A DNA stretch of 15,368 nt from Nanobdellota archaeon (GCA_018901625.1 JAHIEM010000131.1:1-15368), one strand, 5' to 3'. Shown: positions 6,940 through 13,820, counted from the stretch's first letter. The notes: generated from the letters alone by a model not told the origin. A program made the numbers and translations.

Positions 6940-7046
6940 GTGAAGATTGTTGCTGTTGTGAGCATGAATCTGAAAAAGATGAAGAAGAAACTGAAGACTG
7001 CGGATGCGAATGTGAAGATAAGAAAATAAATAAGAAGAAAAAATAA
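6936..7046 (+). CDS. 36-aa Cys-rich acidic mini-protein in the gyrase operon
   Basis: A short frame with ATG overlapping the previous stop (ATGA), a GGAGG 5 nt upstream, and a TAA one base before the gyrA ATG. The product has seven cysteines in two clusters: four consecutive (C5-C8, then E and H10) and C22-G-C24-E-C26. These are separated by an acidic linker rich in Glu and Asp, and the protein ends in a Lys tail (K33-K36). Such thiol density suggests metal (Zn, Cu, Fe-S) binding, as in metallothionein-like peptides, but no family is recognised. The neighbouring zinc-ribbon protein also begins with a CGCCC cluster, so the pair may be related in function. Coupling to gyrA suggests stoichiometric co-expression. 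Reality of the gene is well supported by context; function is unknown. Confidence 0.7.
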   Translation: MSEDCCCCEHESEKDEEETEDCGCECEDKKINKKKK

Positions 7047-7047
7047 G

Positions 7048-9573
7048 ATGACAGAAGAAGAAAATAAGAAAGAAGAGAATGGGAATGGAGTCAGCGAGGA
7101 CTTAGCTAAGAGAAAAGAGCAGATGAAAGAGAATATTGAGGCTAAGAAACTTGTAGATGCAGAAATATCTGGAGAGATGAGGCAGGCTTACATAAATTAT
7201 GCGATGTCAGTTATTGTTTCTAGAGCACTGCCTGCTACTGAAGATGGATTGAAACCAGTTCATAGGAGAATTTTATGGGCAATGAATGAATTAGGACTTC
7301 AGCATAATAAGCAGACTAAGAAATCTGCAAGAATTGTGGGGGATGTTATTGGTAAATACCACCCTCATGGAGATGTTGCTGTTTATGATTCTTTAGTAAG
7401 AATGGCTCAAAATTTCTCTTTGAGATACCCTTTAGTGATTGGGCAGGGAAATTTCGGGAGCCTTGATGGGGATCCTCCTGCAGCTTATAGGTATACTGAG
7501 GCAAAGATGGCGAAGTTATCTGAAGAACTGATTGAAGACATAGATAAAGGAACTTGCAAGATGCTGGCTAACTTCGACAATACTCTTGAAGAGCCAGAAT
7601 TAATGCCTGGAAAAGTTCCTAATCTTCTCCTGAATGGGGCTAGTGGGATTGCTGTTGGAATGGCAACTAATATGCCTCCGCATAATATGAATGATGTTTG
7701 TGAGGCAATTATCGCGTATGTTGATAATCCTGAAATTGAGATTGAGAAACTTATTAAGATTATACAGGCTCCTGATTTTCCTACTGGGGGGCAGGTTTCA
7801 GGAGATATATCTGGAATTTATACTAACGGGAGAGGGAAATTAGTTGTCAGAGGGAAGACTAAAGTTGAAGAAAACAAGGGAAAGGAGAGCGTGATTATTA
7901 CAGAAATTCCGTATCAAGTTAATAAAGCAACTTTGGTAGAAGAGATTGCAAAGCTTGTTCAGGAAAAGAAACTGCCTGATGTCTCAGACATAAGAGATGA
8001 ATCAGCTAAGGGAAAGGTTAGAATTGTTGTTGAGTTAAGAAGAGGGGCTGATTCTAAGTTTACTATTAATAGACTATACAAATACACTAGATTGCAAAAC
8101 TCTTTTGATGCAATTATGCTTGCTCTTGTTAATGGACAGCCTAAACAACTTAATCTCAAGCAGATAATTGAGGTGTATGTTAACTACAGAAGAAAGGTTA
8201 TTAGAAAGAGAACCCAATTTGATTTGGATAAGGCAGAGGCAAGACTTCATATTGTAGAAGGATTGTTGATTGCTCAAAAGAATATTGATGAAGTAGTTGC
8301 TCTGATAAGAAAATCAAGAGGAACAACTGAAGCATTAGAAGTTTTGCAGAAGAAATTCTCTCTTTCTCTTAAGCAGGCTCAGGCAATTTTAGACATGAAG
8401 CTATCTCAGTTAACTAGTTTGGAATTAGAAAAACTGAAAAAAGAGAAGAGTGATTTGGAAGAACTTATCAAGCAGCTGAAGACTATACTCGGAGATGAAA
8501 AAGAAATCTTTAAACTGATAAGAAAGGATTTGCTTGAATTGAAGAGAGTTTATGGGGATGACAGGAGAACCAGTATTTTAGGAAGTGTTAAAGAGCTTGA
8601 GGAGAAAGATTTAGTTGATAAGAAAGACGTTGTTATTACTATTACTGAGAAAGGGTATTGCAAGAGAATGGATATGAAGCAGTATAGGGAGCAGAATCGC
8701 GGAGGAAAAGGAGTTATTGGAACTGAGCTTGCTACTGGTGATTTTGTCAAGGAGCTTATAACTTGCTCTACTCATGATTATCTGTTATTATTTACTGACA
8801 AGGGGAAAGTTCACTGGATGAAGGCTTATGAAGTTCCTGAGATTGCAAAATATGGAAAGGGAAAGGCTCTTGTTAATATGCTTGAATTGAAAGAGGAGGA
8901 AGTTACTTCAGTTATTGCTGTCCGCGAGTTTAAGAATTACTTGTTGATGGCTACTAAGCTAGGAACTGTAAAAAAGATTGCTCTTGAAGAATTCAACTCG
9001 CCTAGAAAGGGAGGAATAAAAGCAATTGAGCTTGGAGGAACTAATGATACGTTAGTTGATGTTAAACCAGTAAGAGATAAGCAGGAGGTTTTGCTTGTTT
9101 CTAAGGACGGGCAGGCTATAAGGTTTAATTCTGATGAAGTGAGAAGCATGGGCAGAGCTTCTTACGGTGTTTGCGGAATAAAACTAGAAAAAGATGATTT
9201 GGTTGTCTCATTAGAGGTTCTTCCGATTGAGAATGCAAAAGATTCTTCAATTTTAACTATTACTAAGAATGGGTATGGGAAGAGGAGCGCTATTGAGGAT
9301 TACAGGCTGACTGGGAGAGCTGGGAAGGGGGTTATTAACTTAAAAGCAACTGATAAGACTGGAGAGATTATTACTAGTCAGGGTGTTTTGGAAAAAGATT
9401 CAATTATAGTTACAACTTCAAAAGGGATTGTAATTAGAACTAATGTTGTTGATATTAGGATTATGGGGAGAGCTACCCAGGGTGTTAGGATAATCAAGCT
9501 GCAGCAGGGAGATTCTGTTACTGACTTAGTCAGAGTTCCTACTCTTGAAGATGGTGTTAATGGTGAGAAGTGA
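7048..9573 (+). CDS. gyrA: DNA gyrase subunit A
   Basis: DNA cleavage and wrapping subunit of gyrase, 841 aa. About 33 charged residues (Glu, Lys, Asn rich) precede the usual start at LVDAEISGEM. The winged-helix domain has HRRILWAM, KYHPHGD and the catalytic Tyr Y149 after R148 in AAYRYTEAK. Tower and coiled-coil regions follow to about residue 525. The C-terminal domain has about six beta-pinwheel blades (for example YLLLFTDKGKVHWM, SILTITKNGYGKR) and a GyrA box QNRGGKG (549-555), close to the bacterial QRRGGKG, so this is a wrapping gyrase and not topo IV. At the site of E. coli Ser83 it has Val110, while the Asp87 equivalent (D114) is kept. It starts 1 nt after the mini-protein stop and is last in the operon, ending 10 bases before a convergent gene. 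Confidence 0.98.
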   Translation: MTEEENKKEENGNGVSEDLAKRKEQMKENIEAKKLVDAEISGEMRQAYINYAMSVIVSRALPATEDGLKPVHRRILWAMNELGLQHNKQTKKSARIVGDVIGKYHPHGDVAVYDSLVRMAQNFSLRYPLVIGQGNFGSLDGDPPAAYRYTEAKMAKLSEELIEDIDKGTCKMLANFDNTLEEPELMPGKVPNLLLNGASGIAVGMATNMPPHNMNDVCEAIIAYVDNPEIEIEKLIKIIQAPDFPTGGQVSGDISGIYTNGRGKLVVRGKTKVEENKGKESVIITEIPYQVNKATLVEEIAKLVQEKKLPDVSDIRDESAKGKVRIVVELRRGADSKFTINRLYKYTRLQNSFDAIMLALVNGQPKQLNLKQIIEVYVNYRRKVIRKRTQFDLDKAEARLHIVEGLLIAQKNIDEVVALIRKSRGTTEALEVLQKKFSLSLKQAQAILDMKLSQLTSLELEKLKKEKSDLEELIKQLKTILGDEKEIFKLIRKDLLELKRVYGDDRRTSILGSVKELEEKDLVDKKDVVITITEKGYCKRMDMKQYREQNRGGKGVIGTELATGDFVKELITCSTHDYLLLFTDKGKVHWMKAYEVPEIAKYGKGKALVNMLELKEEEVTSVIAVREFKNYLLMATKLGTVKKIALEEFNSPRKGGIKAIELGGTNDTLVDVKPVRDKQEVLLVSKDGQAIRFNSDEVRSMGRASYGVCGIKLEKDDLVVSLEVLPIENAKDSSILTITKNGYGKRSAIEDYRLTGRAGKGVINLKATDKTGEIITSQGVLEKDSIIVTTSKGIVIRTNVVDIRIMGRATQGVRIIKLQQGDSVTDLVRVPTLEDGVNGEK

Positions 9574-9583
9574 TGCTTATTAT

Positions 9584-10276
9584 CTAATCTCGTAAAACAA
9601 AAAAGTAATCGCCATACTCCGAGTCTGATTTTGGCCAGGTTTTATGGACTTCTACAGAAGAGAAATACTTTTCAAATATTGGCTTATTTTTCTTTACGGA
9701 ATTCTTAAATTCAAATTTCATTACATCATTGTGCAGAATATCTATCGCTGCTAAAATTATCTCTTTTGGAGCATCATTTTCAATAACTGTTGATAAATAT
9801 TCATATCCTAACTTTGATGCTCCAAGTTTTCTTTCCTTTTCATTCGAATAATCATCGATACAAGGATCAGCAATAATGCAAAACCCTCCTTTGTTTAATA
9901 AATCCTTAATAGTCCTAACAAATTTTTCTTGTTCTTCAAAAGGCAAGTGATGTAATCCCCTAGTGCATAGTATTAAATCATATCTTTCCTTTGCTTTCCA
10001 TTTGAGGATATTAGCAATTTCAAATTTAATTCCAGTATACTTTTCCTGAGCATATTTAATGAATCTTCTGTCCATGTCTACTCCGCTTAATTTTAAATCA
10101 GGTCTAAACTCTTTTATTTTACTTAAAAGATAACCTGGTCCACACATTAGGTCCAAAACCTTTGCTCCTTTAGGAGTATTTTGCTCAATTATGTCTAAAA
10201 TATCTTGGATTAATATTCCCCAAGGCATATATTTAACTTCTTTTTCATATACTTCCGCAGGTGGTAGTTCTTTCAT
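9584..10276 (-). CDS. Class I SAM-dependent methyltransferase
   Basis: A 230-aa Rossmann-fold methyltransferase. Motif I is VLDLMCGPGYLL (about residues 40-51) for SAM binding. The acidic end of strand 2 is GVDMD (65-69), the motif after strand 3 is IANILKW, and strand 4 is DLILCTRGLHHLP (100-112). Strand 5 is GFCIIADP. The C-terminal third has no recognised signature, and the substrate (small molecule, RNA or protein) cannot be told. The catalytic region resembles the Methyltransf_11/25 type rather than DNA methylases, as no NPPY is present. The ATG at 10276 is about 24 nt downstream of a TATA box, so the mRNA is probably leaderless. It ends convergently with gyrA, only 10 bases apart, so the two transcripts may overlap. 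Confidence 0.85.
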   Translation of the reverse strand: MKELPPAEVYEKEVKYMPWGILIQDILDIIEQNTPKGAKVLDLMCGPGYLLSKIKEFRPDLKLSGVDMDRRFIKYAQEKYTGIKFEIANILKWKAKERYDLILCTRGLHHLPFEEQEKFVRTIKDLLNKGGFCIIADPCIDDYSNEKERKLGASKLGYEYLSTVIENDAPKEIILAAIDILHNDVMKFEFKNSVKKNKPIFEKYFSSVEVHKTWPKSDSEYGDYFFVLRD

Positions 10277-10293
10277 AAAAGAATGATAAAATC

Positions 10294-10305
10294 CCTATAT
10301 AAAAC
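10294..10305 (-). promoter_or_regulatory. TATA box of the methyltransferase gene
   Basis: On the minus strand the site reads GTTTTATATAGG. Its centre is about 24 nt from the ATG at 10276, which implies a leaderless or near-leaderless transcript. Confidence 0.65.
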
Positions 10306-10326
10306 TCTTAGGGTTGTCTCCCCAAA

Positions 10327-10341
10327 ATGAGTTTAACTCAT
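10327..10341. promoter_or_regulatory. 15-bp palindrome between toxin gene and methyltransferase promoter
   Basis: Perfect 7-bp arms ATGAGTT and AACTCAT flank a single T. It lies 12 bases past the RelE-like gene and about 22 bases upstream of the methyltransferase TATA box. It could be an operator for the methyltransferase or a weak terminator of the toxin operon. Confidence 0.4.
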
Positions 10342-10353
10342 GGCTCTTAGATA

Positions 10354-10602
10354 TCAATTATAAATATTCTTTCTATGTCCTATCCTCACTACTATGATTT
10401 TATTCATGGAGATAATGACATCAACAATTGCTCTGTAATCACCAATTCTCAGCCTCCAGAGCTTCTCACCCTGCAATCTTTTTAAAAACCTGAATGGATT
10501 TTCCCTGATAGAATAAATTTTATTTAAAATAACTTCTGCGTCTTTTTTCTGCAACTTTTTGAGAAAATCTTCTGCTGTTTCAGTAATCTCTATCTGAAAC
10601 AT
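10354..10602 (-). CDS. RelE/ParE-family toxin
   Basis: An 82-aa protein of the RelE/ParE superfamily. RelE members are ribosome-dependent mRNA endonucleases; ParE members poison gyrase, and the sequence alone does not fully separate them. Visible features are the N-terminal strand FQIEITETAEDFLKKL, the central strands LWRLRIGDYRAIVDV (48-62) and the C-terminal VVRIGHRKNIYN with H76, R77 and K78. The basic residues on these strands favour the RelE mRNA-interferase type. It starts 1 nt after the stop of the ribbon-helix-helix gene, the usual antitoxin-toxin order, and is probably translated by coupling. Intact length suggests a functional toxin. The gyrase operon nearby is probably coincidental. 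Confidence 0.85.
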   Translation of the reverse strand: MFQIEITETAEDFLKKLQKKDAEVILNKIYSIRENPFRFLKRLQGEKLWRLRIGDYRAIVDVIISMNKIIVVRIGHRKNIYN

Positions 10603-10603
10603 T

Positions 10604-10840
10604 TTATCTTAAGGTTATTCCTAATCCTCTTGCAACAGATTCTATAGGCTTTACTTTACCTCTTTTAATGTCTTCCAATCCTCTTTGTATCTCGCTAATT
10701 TCTTCTGCGTTTAGGCTCTCTTCCTCGCAATTGTCTATCAGGCTGTTTAACACTTCATCGTAAGACTGTCTCTCAAAATTTTTTAGGTTTCTAATTCTTT
10801 CCAGAGTTTCAAGGTTTATTTGTATAGTGGTCTTGTCCAT
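10604..10840 (-). CDS. Ribbon-helix-helix antitoxin of the RelE-like toxin
   Basis: A 78-aa partner of the toxin gene directly downstream. Residues 3-38 fit a ribbon-helix-helix DNA-binding fold: the strand TTIQINLETLERIRN, a helix with RQSYDEVLNSLID, and a dimerising arrangement. The C-terminal half (EISEIQRGLEDIKRGKVKPIESVARGLGI) would wrap the toxin and neutralise it. Such antitoxins repress their own operon by binding inverted repeats at the promoter; a candidate palindrome lies 5 bases upstream of its ATG. The TATA box at 10862-10870 puts the transcription start near the ATG, so the mRNA is leaderless. It is separated by 40 bases from the Lrp-like gene upstream. Confidence 0.85.
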   Translation of the reverse strand: MDKTTIQINLETLERIRNLKNFERQSYDEVLNSLIDNCEEESLNAEEISEIQRGLEDIKRGKVKPIESVARGLGITLR

Positions 10841-10844
10841 GTTA

Positions 10845-10870
10845 TATAGTCTCTATAGGAAGTATATGAA
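10845..10870 (-). promoter_or_regulatory. Promoter and operator-like palindrome of the toxin-antitoxin operon
   Basis: On the minus strand a TATA-like CATATACTT (10862-10870) lies about 26 nt before the antitoxin ATG. Between them is the palindrome TATAG-TCT-CTATA (10845-10857), which overlaps the expected start region. An RHH antitoxin bound there would block its own promoter. Confidence 0.5.
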
Positions 10871-10880
10871 CTTTATGGTT

Positions 10881-11852
10881 TTATAGATATACAAACTTAT
10901 GCTCTTTTGAGATAGTTACTATATCTATGTTTTTTATTATGTCTGAAAATTTGTCTTTCATCTCGTTTAGAATGCGGTTAAATTCTTGCTCGGAATAAAC
11001 CTCAAATTCTGGCTCGAAATCCCAGTTTCCCACAACATGAAGATTGTGAATAACATTCTTGTTAGATGCAAAATATTCAGCAAGCTTGTTTATTCTCTCT
11101 TGTTTAGGATTGTCAAGATAGAAGAAGGTTTTATAGAATTTTATTCCAAGCTTTTCATAATTGATAGCTATTCTAAAACCTGTGATTATCTTTTCTTTTA
11201 TTAACTGCCTTATTCTGTAATTAACCACTCTTGCTGAAGTTTTTAGTTGGTTGGCAATATCTACAATTGGCTTTCTTGCATTTTCTGCGAGCTTTTTTAG
11301 TATTTCTAGGTCAACTCGGTCTAGTTTCTCTTTTTTTGCTCCTGATACTAGAACTCTGGTTCTATTGTAATTTTTCTTGTCAATTAAGTAGTCTCTATTA
11401 TACACAAAACCTGATGCGCAGACAGAAATTGCTTTTCTGTCTATATAATTCTCAAAAGCAGATAGAACTTCTGTTTTTAGACTGTTTATTTCAGAGATAG
11501 ACTCTGCTTCCAGAGCAATCATTAAATCCCAGCTTCCGTTGCAAGAGACAATCCATTTAACACTCTTATTTTTTTCTAACTCGCGGATAATCTTGTTCAT
11601 AGATTCTGAGTTCATATGCTGGAAGGATAGAAGAATTTTAAACTGGATTATTCCAAGCTTGTCTAAGTCAAGAGCTACCTGGTACTGAGTTATTATTCTT
11701 TCCTGTTCAAGCTTTTTAATTCTGTAGTTAACAACTTCTGGAGACAGGCTGACTTTTTTTCCAATCTGCGAGGACGATTGCCTGCAGTTGCTATCCAGCT
11801 CGTATAATATTCTTCTGTCTTTCAAATCGAGCTTAAATTCGTTTTCTTTCAT
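10881..11852 (-). CDS. Tandem-duplicated Lrp/AsnC-family transcription regulator
   Basis: A 323-aa protein made of two complete Lrp/AsnC units in one chain. Unit 1 has an AsnC-type winged HTH at residues 8-67 (LDLKDRRILYELD...VVNYRIKKLEQERIITQYQVALDLDKLG) and a RAM-like sensor domain to about 150. Unit 2 repeats this with an HTH at 177-236 (LDRVDLEILKKLAEN...VVNYRIRQLIKEKIITGFRIAINYEKLG) and a second sensor domain to the end. Ordinary Lrp proteins have about 150 aa and work as dimers to octamers, so this is a fused dimer with diverged halves. No ligand can be inferred. Its ATG overlaps the stop of the NYN gene (ATGA), so both are made from one mRNA. It may regulate its own operon or nearby palindromic promoters (inference). 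Confidence 0.9.
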   Translation of the reverse strand: MKENEFKLDLKDRRILYELDSNCRQSSSQIGKKVSLSPEVVNYRIKKLEQERIITQYQVALDLDKLGIIQFKILLSFQHMNSESMNKIIRELEKNKSVKWIVSCNGSWDLMIALEAESISEINSLKTEVLSAFENYIDRKAISVCASGFVYNRDYLIDKKNYNRTRVLVSGAKKEKLDRVDLEILKKLAENARKPIVDIANQLKTSARVVNYRIRQLIKEKIITGFRIAINYEKLGIKFYKTFFYLDNPKQERINKLAEYFASNKNVIHNLHVVGNWDFEPEFEVYSEQEFNRILNEMKDKFSDIIKNIDIVTISKEHKFVYL

Positions 11853-12535
11853 GTTAGCGGAGCATCATCAAAATCTTGTTTAGTTATTTTGGAATATCTT
11901 GAAACAGCTTTTAGCAAGTAATTACTTCTTGACAATCCTGTATTTCTCTTTTTAACATAATAAGTATAAAGAATAATCTCAATTCCTCTTTGTTTTAATT
12001 TTTCAACTGCTGGAACAAAATCACTATCCGAGGCAATTAAAATGATTTTCCTTATATTTGGGTAATCAATTGGAATAGACATTAAATCAATTATAATCAA
12101 AGAATCAACTGCTTTTTGACAATACTTGAAATTATTTTCCGAGATTTTTATTTTTTGACATCTTCCTTCCCTAACTATAGCTCCTTTGTCTCTTAAACTT
12201 CTTACAAAATTGTCATGTCTATCCTTTCTAATTCTCTCTTCATTAGAAGGTTTATCTGATTGAAATGGGGGGGCAAGGTAATAAAATATTCTTCCACATT
12301 TTAAATTTTCTTTTTTTGCCAAATTATTTGAAAATAAAACCCTATCAAATCTTAAATATTTTCCATTGCCAAAATATTTTGAAAGTTTGGCTAAAAATCC
12401 ATCATCAATAAATACAAAACAAGGTAAGCAATCATCCGGCGACCCTTGCGGATCACCGGGGTGCATACTGATATTATTACTGCTTTGCGATTTATAAACA
12501 TTTCTATTTTCTGTTTTGTCTTGGTTTTCGTTCAT
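11849..12535 (-). CDS. NYN-domain (LabA/DUF88-like, PIN-fold) putative RNase
   Basis: A predicted metal-dependent nuclease of the PIN-like NYN family. I chose the ATG at 12535 (228 aa) because a TATA box lies about 26 nt upstream. The longer frame from 12679 would contain that promoter and part of a hairpin. Counting from 12535, the motifs are FVFIDDG with D44/D45, QKAVDSLIIIDLM with D144 and D150, and IASDSDFVPAVEKLKQRG with D170 and D172. These match the acidic metal-binding set of the family. The first 38 residues are polar, with a GC-rich Gly/Pro stretch HPGDPQGSPDD. NYN proteins are thought to process or degrade RNA. The gene heads an operon with the double Lrp regulator, overlapping it by 4 nt. 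Confidence 0.85.
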   Translation of the reverse strand: MNENQDKTENRNVYKSQSSNNISMHPGDPQGSPDDCLPCFVFIDDGFLAKLSKYFGNGKYLRFDRVLFSNNLAKKENLKCGRIFYYLAPPFQSDKPSNEERIRKDRHDNFVRSLRDKGAIVREGRCQKIKISENNFKYCQKAVDSLIIIDLMSIPIDYPNIRKIILIASDSDFVPAVEKLKQRGIEIILYTYYVKKRNTGLSRSNYLLKAVSRYSKITKQDFDDAPLT

Positions 12536-12554
12536 GTTTATAATAGTTACAAAT

Positions 12555-12566
12555 AGTATATAAATC
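12555..12566 (-). promoter_or_regulatory. TATA box of the NYN-Lrp operon
   Basis: On the minus strand GATTTATATACT is a near-ideal archaeal TATA box. Its centre lies about 25 nt from the ATG at 12535, so transcription begins at or next to the start codon. Confidence 0.7.
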
Positions 12567-12596
12567 TTGTCATTTTTGGGCATTTTTAACTCAAAG

Positions 12597-12608
12597 GTTT
12601 TAATAAAG
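12597..12608 (+). promoter_or_regulatory. Possible TATA box of the unknown two-gene operon
   Basis: GTTTTAATAAAG is a moderate TATA match, centred about 26 nt before base 12628. Transcription from it would begin at the foot of the hairpin at 12631. It faces away from the NYN promoter, so the two operons are divergent. Confidence 0.4.
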
Positions 12609-12630
12609 GTAGAATACCATTCTGTAGTAG

Positions 12631-12657
12631 AAAAAACCTCCTTCGAGGAGGTTTTTT
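12631..12657 (+). promoter_or_regulatory. Terminator-like hairpin in the leader of the unknown operon
   Basis: Six A, then CCTCCT, a TCG loop, AGGAGG and six T: a perfect 12-bp stem with an intrinsic-terminator look in both directions. It lies between the probable TATA box and the ATG of the next gene, so it may act as an attenuator or 5' structure. The stem buries AGGAGG, a perfect SD, although this is 14 nt from the nearest ATG and a second weaker GGAG follows. Confidence 0.6.
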
Positions 12658-12659
12658 GC

Positions 12660-12663
12660 GGAG
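12660..12663 (+). promoter_or_regulatory. Shine-Dalgarno site favouring the start at 12672
   Basis: GGAG lies 8 nt before the ATG at 12672 and only 2 nt before the alternative ATG at 12666. This spacing favours 12672. Confidence 0.45.
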
Positions 12664-12671
12664 ATATGAAG

Positions 12672-13094
12672 ATGACCAATGAACAAGAACAAGGAAGAGA
12701 ACCATTTTACTGGCTGAAGCACCAAAAAATTCGTGGGAGATATGTGCTTGTAGCAAATAGTATTGTAGAAAGTGGAAGCTCTATAGATATTATTGCCCAA
12801 TACCCTGTTACAAGCTTAGATCCGGTAGGGCATTCAGCTTCATTTAAGGCTGATGCTACGCATCATAGGGGAGTTGAATTTAATCTAAAAGATTTGGAAG
12901 ATGCTATTGTAAAATCCACTGAGGGTCGTCGTTTAGATAGAGACGAACGAATAAATGCATTTAGCTCAGGTTTAGATCCCTATGGAAGAATTAGAGATGT
13001 AAGAATAGAATTAAACGACTATGTTGTTCCTATTGAATTCTATCATATAGAAGTTAATACTAATGTAGATTATATGAAAGGGAGAAGAAAATGA
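12672..13094 (+). CDS. Unrecognised protein, first gene of a two-gene operon
   Basis: A 140-aa soluble protein of no family I recognise. The frame is open back to 12567, but that part overlaps a TATA-like box and a hairpin, so the start is put at 12672 after a GGAG; 12666 is an alternative. The sequence is beta-rich at first (GRYVLVANSIVESGSSIDIIAQYPV), then carries a charged region with HHRGVEFNLKDLEDAI and RRLDRDERINAF, and ends in strands such as YVVPIEFYHIEVN. It has no cysteine and no membrane segment. Its stop overlaps the next start (ATGA), so the two products are probably made together and may interact. Divergent position opposite the NYN-Lrp operon suggests possible regulation by that Lrp protein (inference). 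Confidence 0.75.
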   Translation: MTNEQEQGREPFYWLKHQKIRGRYVLVANSIVESGSSIDIIAQYPVTSLDPVGHSASFKADATHHRGVEFNLKDLEDAIVKSTEGRRLDRDERINAFSSGLDPYGRIRDVRIELNDYVVPIEFYHIEVNTNVDYMKGRRK

Positions 13095-13753
13095 GCAGAG
13101 AAAAACTAACTAGAAAAAAGTTTGAAGAAATAGCTAATCAAAATGAATTATTTAAAAGAACATATTTTGGGGCTTTAGGTGGATTTGAGCATTCTTATCG
13201 CTCTTGGAATACTTGTGGAAGCGATATAATCTTTTCTCCTGAAGAAACAGATTATCAATTTTGTAGAGATACTGATAGCGAGAATTATACTTGCATGACA
13301 AGGTTATGGCATTCTGGAAATAACGCAAGACCAATAACAATTCCTTACAATAAAGGATTAGGACACGTACTCGTTGGAGCAAAATTAATAAAAGATTATG
13401 GTGATTTCAAAGCAACAATTGGCTGTACAATTAGTGAAAAAAGCCTTGAAGAAGAATTAAAAGGAAAGTATTATTCTGATGGTTTTTGGCCGTGGGATGA
13501 AATCCTTATTAAAGAAAAGAAAGGTAAAAAGAAGGGAGACGGCAAAGTTAATGCAGAGATATGGCAACATGGAGAAACTCCTGTTAAAATTGAATGGTTT
13601 ATTTCAAGAGGAATTTTAGATTCTATTTATCAGCCAGTTCTTGAAACATTTAAAATTCCACAAGGAAGAATAACTGTAAGATACTCTGGAGGAAGACGTC
13701 CTGTTCCTGTTCTTTATCCGGGTTTTGGACAAGCTCCGTGGATCGGGATGTAA
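13091..13753 (+). CDS. Unrecognised Trp/Cys-containing protein, second gene of the operon
   Basis: A 220-aa protein of no family I recognise, starting at the ATGA overlap with the preceding gene. It has seven Trp residues, C42, C58, C68 and C112, a basic stretch KEKKGKKKGDGK (141-152) and an unusual C-terminal part rich in Gly, Pro and Arg (GRRPVPVLYPGFGQAPWIGM). Mixed strands dominate (RPITIPYNKGLGHVLVGAKLI). No signal peptide or membrane helix is visible, so it is probably cytoplasmic. The segment WFISRGILDSIYQPVLETFKIPQGRITVRY has the look of a compact folded domain, but no catalytic motif is evident. It is followed by an AT-rich hairpin and a convergent gene. Confidence 0.8.
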   Translation: MSREKLTRKKFEEIANQNELFKRTYFGALGGFEHSYRSWNTCGSDIIFSPEETDYQFCRDTDSENYTCMTRLWHSGNNARPITIPYNKGLGHVLVGAKLIKDYGDFKATIGCTISEKSLEEELKGKYYSDGFWPWDEILIKEKKGKKKGDGKVNAEIWQHGETPVKIEWFISRGILDSIYQPVLETFKIPQGRITVRYSGGRRPVPVLYPGFGQAPWIGM

Positions 13754-13767
13754 AATGAGCGAAGTAG

Positions 13768-13794
13768 TTACAAAATCTCTATGAAATTTTGTAA
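13768..13794. terminator. AT-rich stem-loop between convergent operons
   Basis: Perfect 9-bp arms TTACAAAAT and ATTTTGTAA enclose a 9-nt loop, 15 bases after one gene and 27 bases before the stop of the convergent aIF2-gamma gene. It could end transcription from both sides, although no T-tract follows it on the plus strand. Archaeal terminators are usually simple T-tracts, so this assignment is tentative. Confidence 0.4.
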
Positions 13795-13820
13795 TCTTAA
13801 TCATATTGACCTATAGCTGA

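Noticed and set aside
10354..10602. ParE-type gyrase poison because gyrase genes are nearby
   Set aside because: The C-terminal basic residues look more RelE-like, and proximity alone is not evidence.
12567..12671. Longer N-terminus for the unknown 140-aa gene
   Set aside because: This part covers the TATA-like element and the hairpin; a GGAG site supports the start at 12672.
12536..12679. Longer N-terminus for the NYN gene starting at 12679
   Set aside because: The extra part includes the TATA box and a terminator-like hairpin and has no conserved residues; the ATG at 12535 fits a leaderless start.
13755..13784. Nine-codon frame after the unknown operon
   Set aside because: Too short and it overlaps the stem-loop; nothing supports translation.
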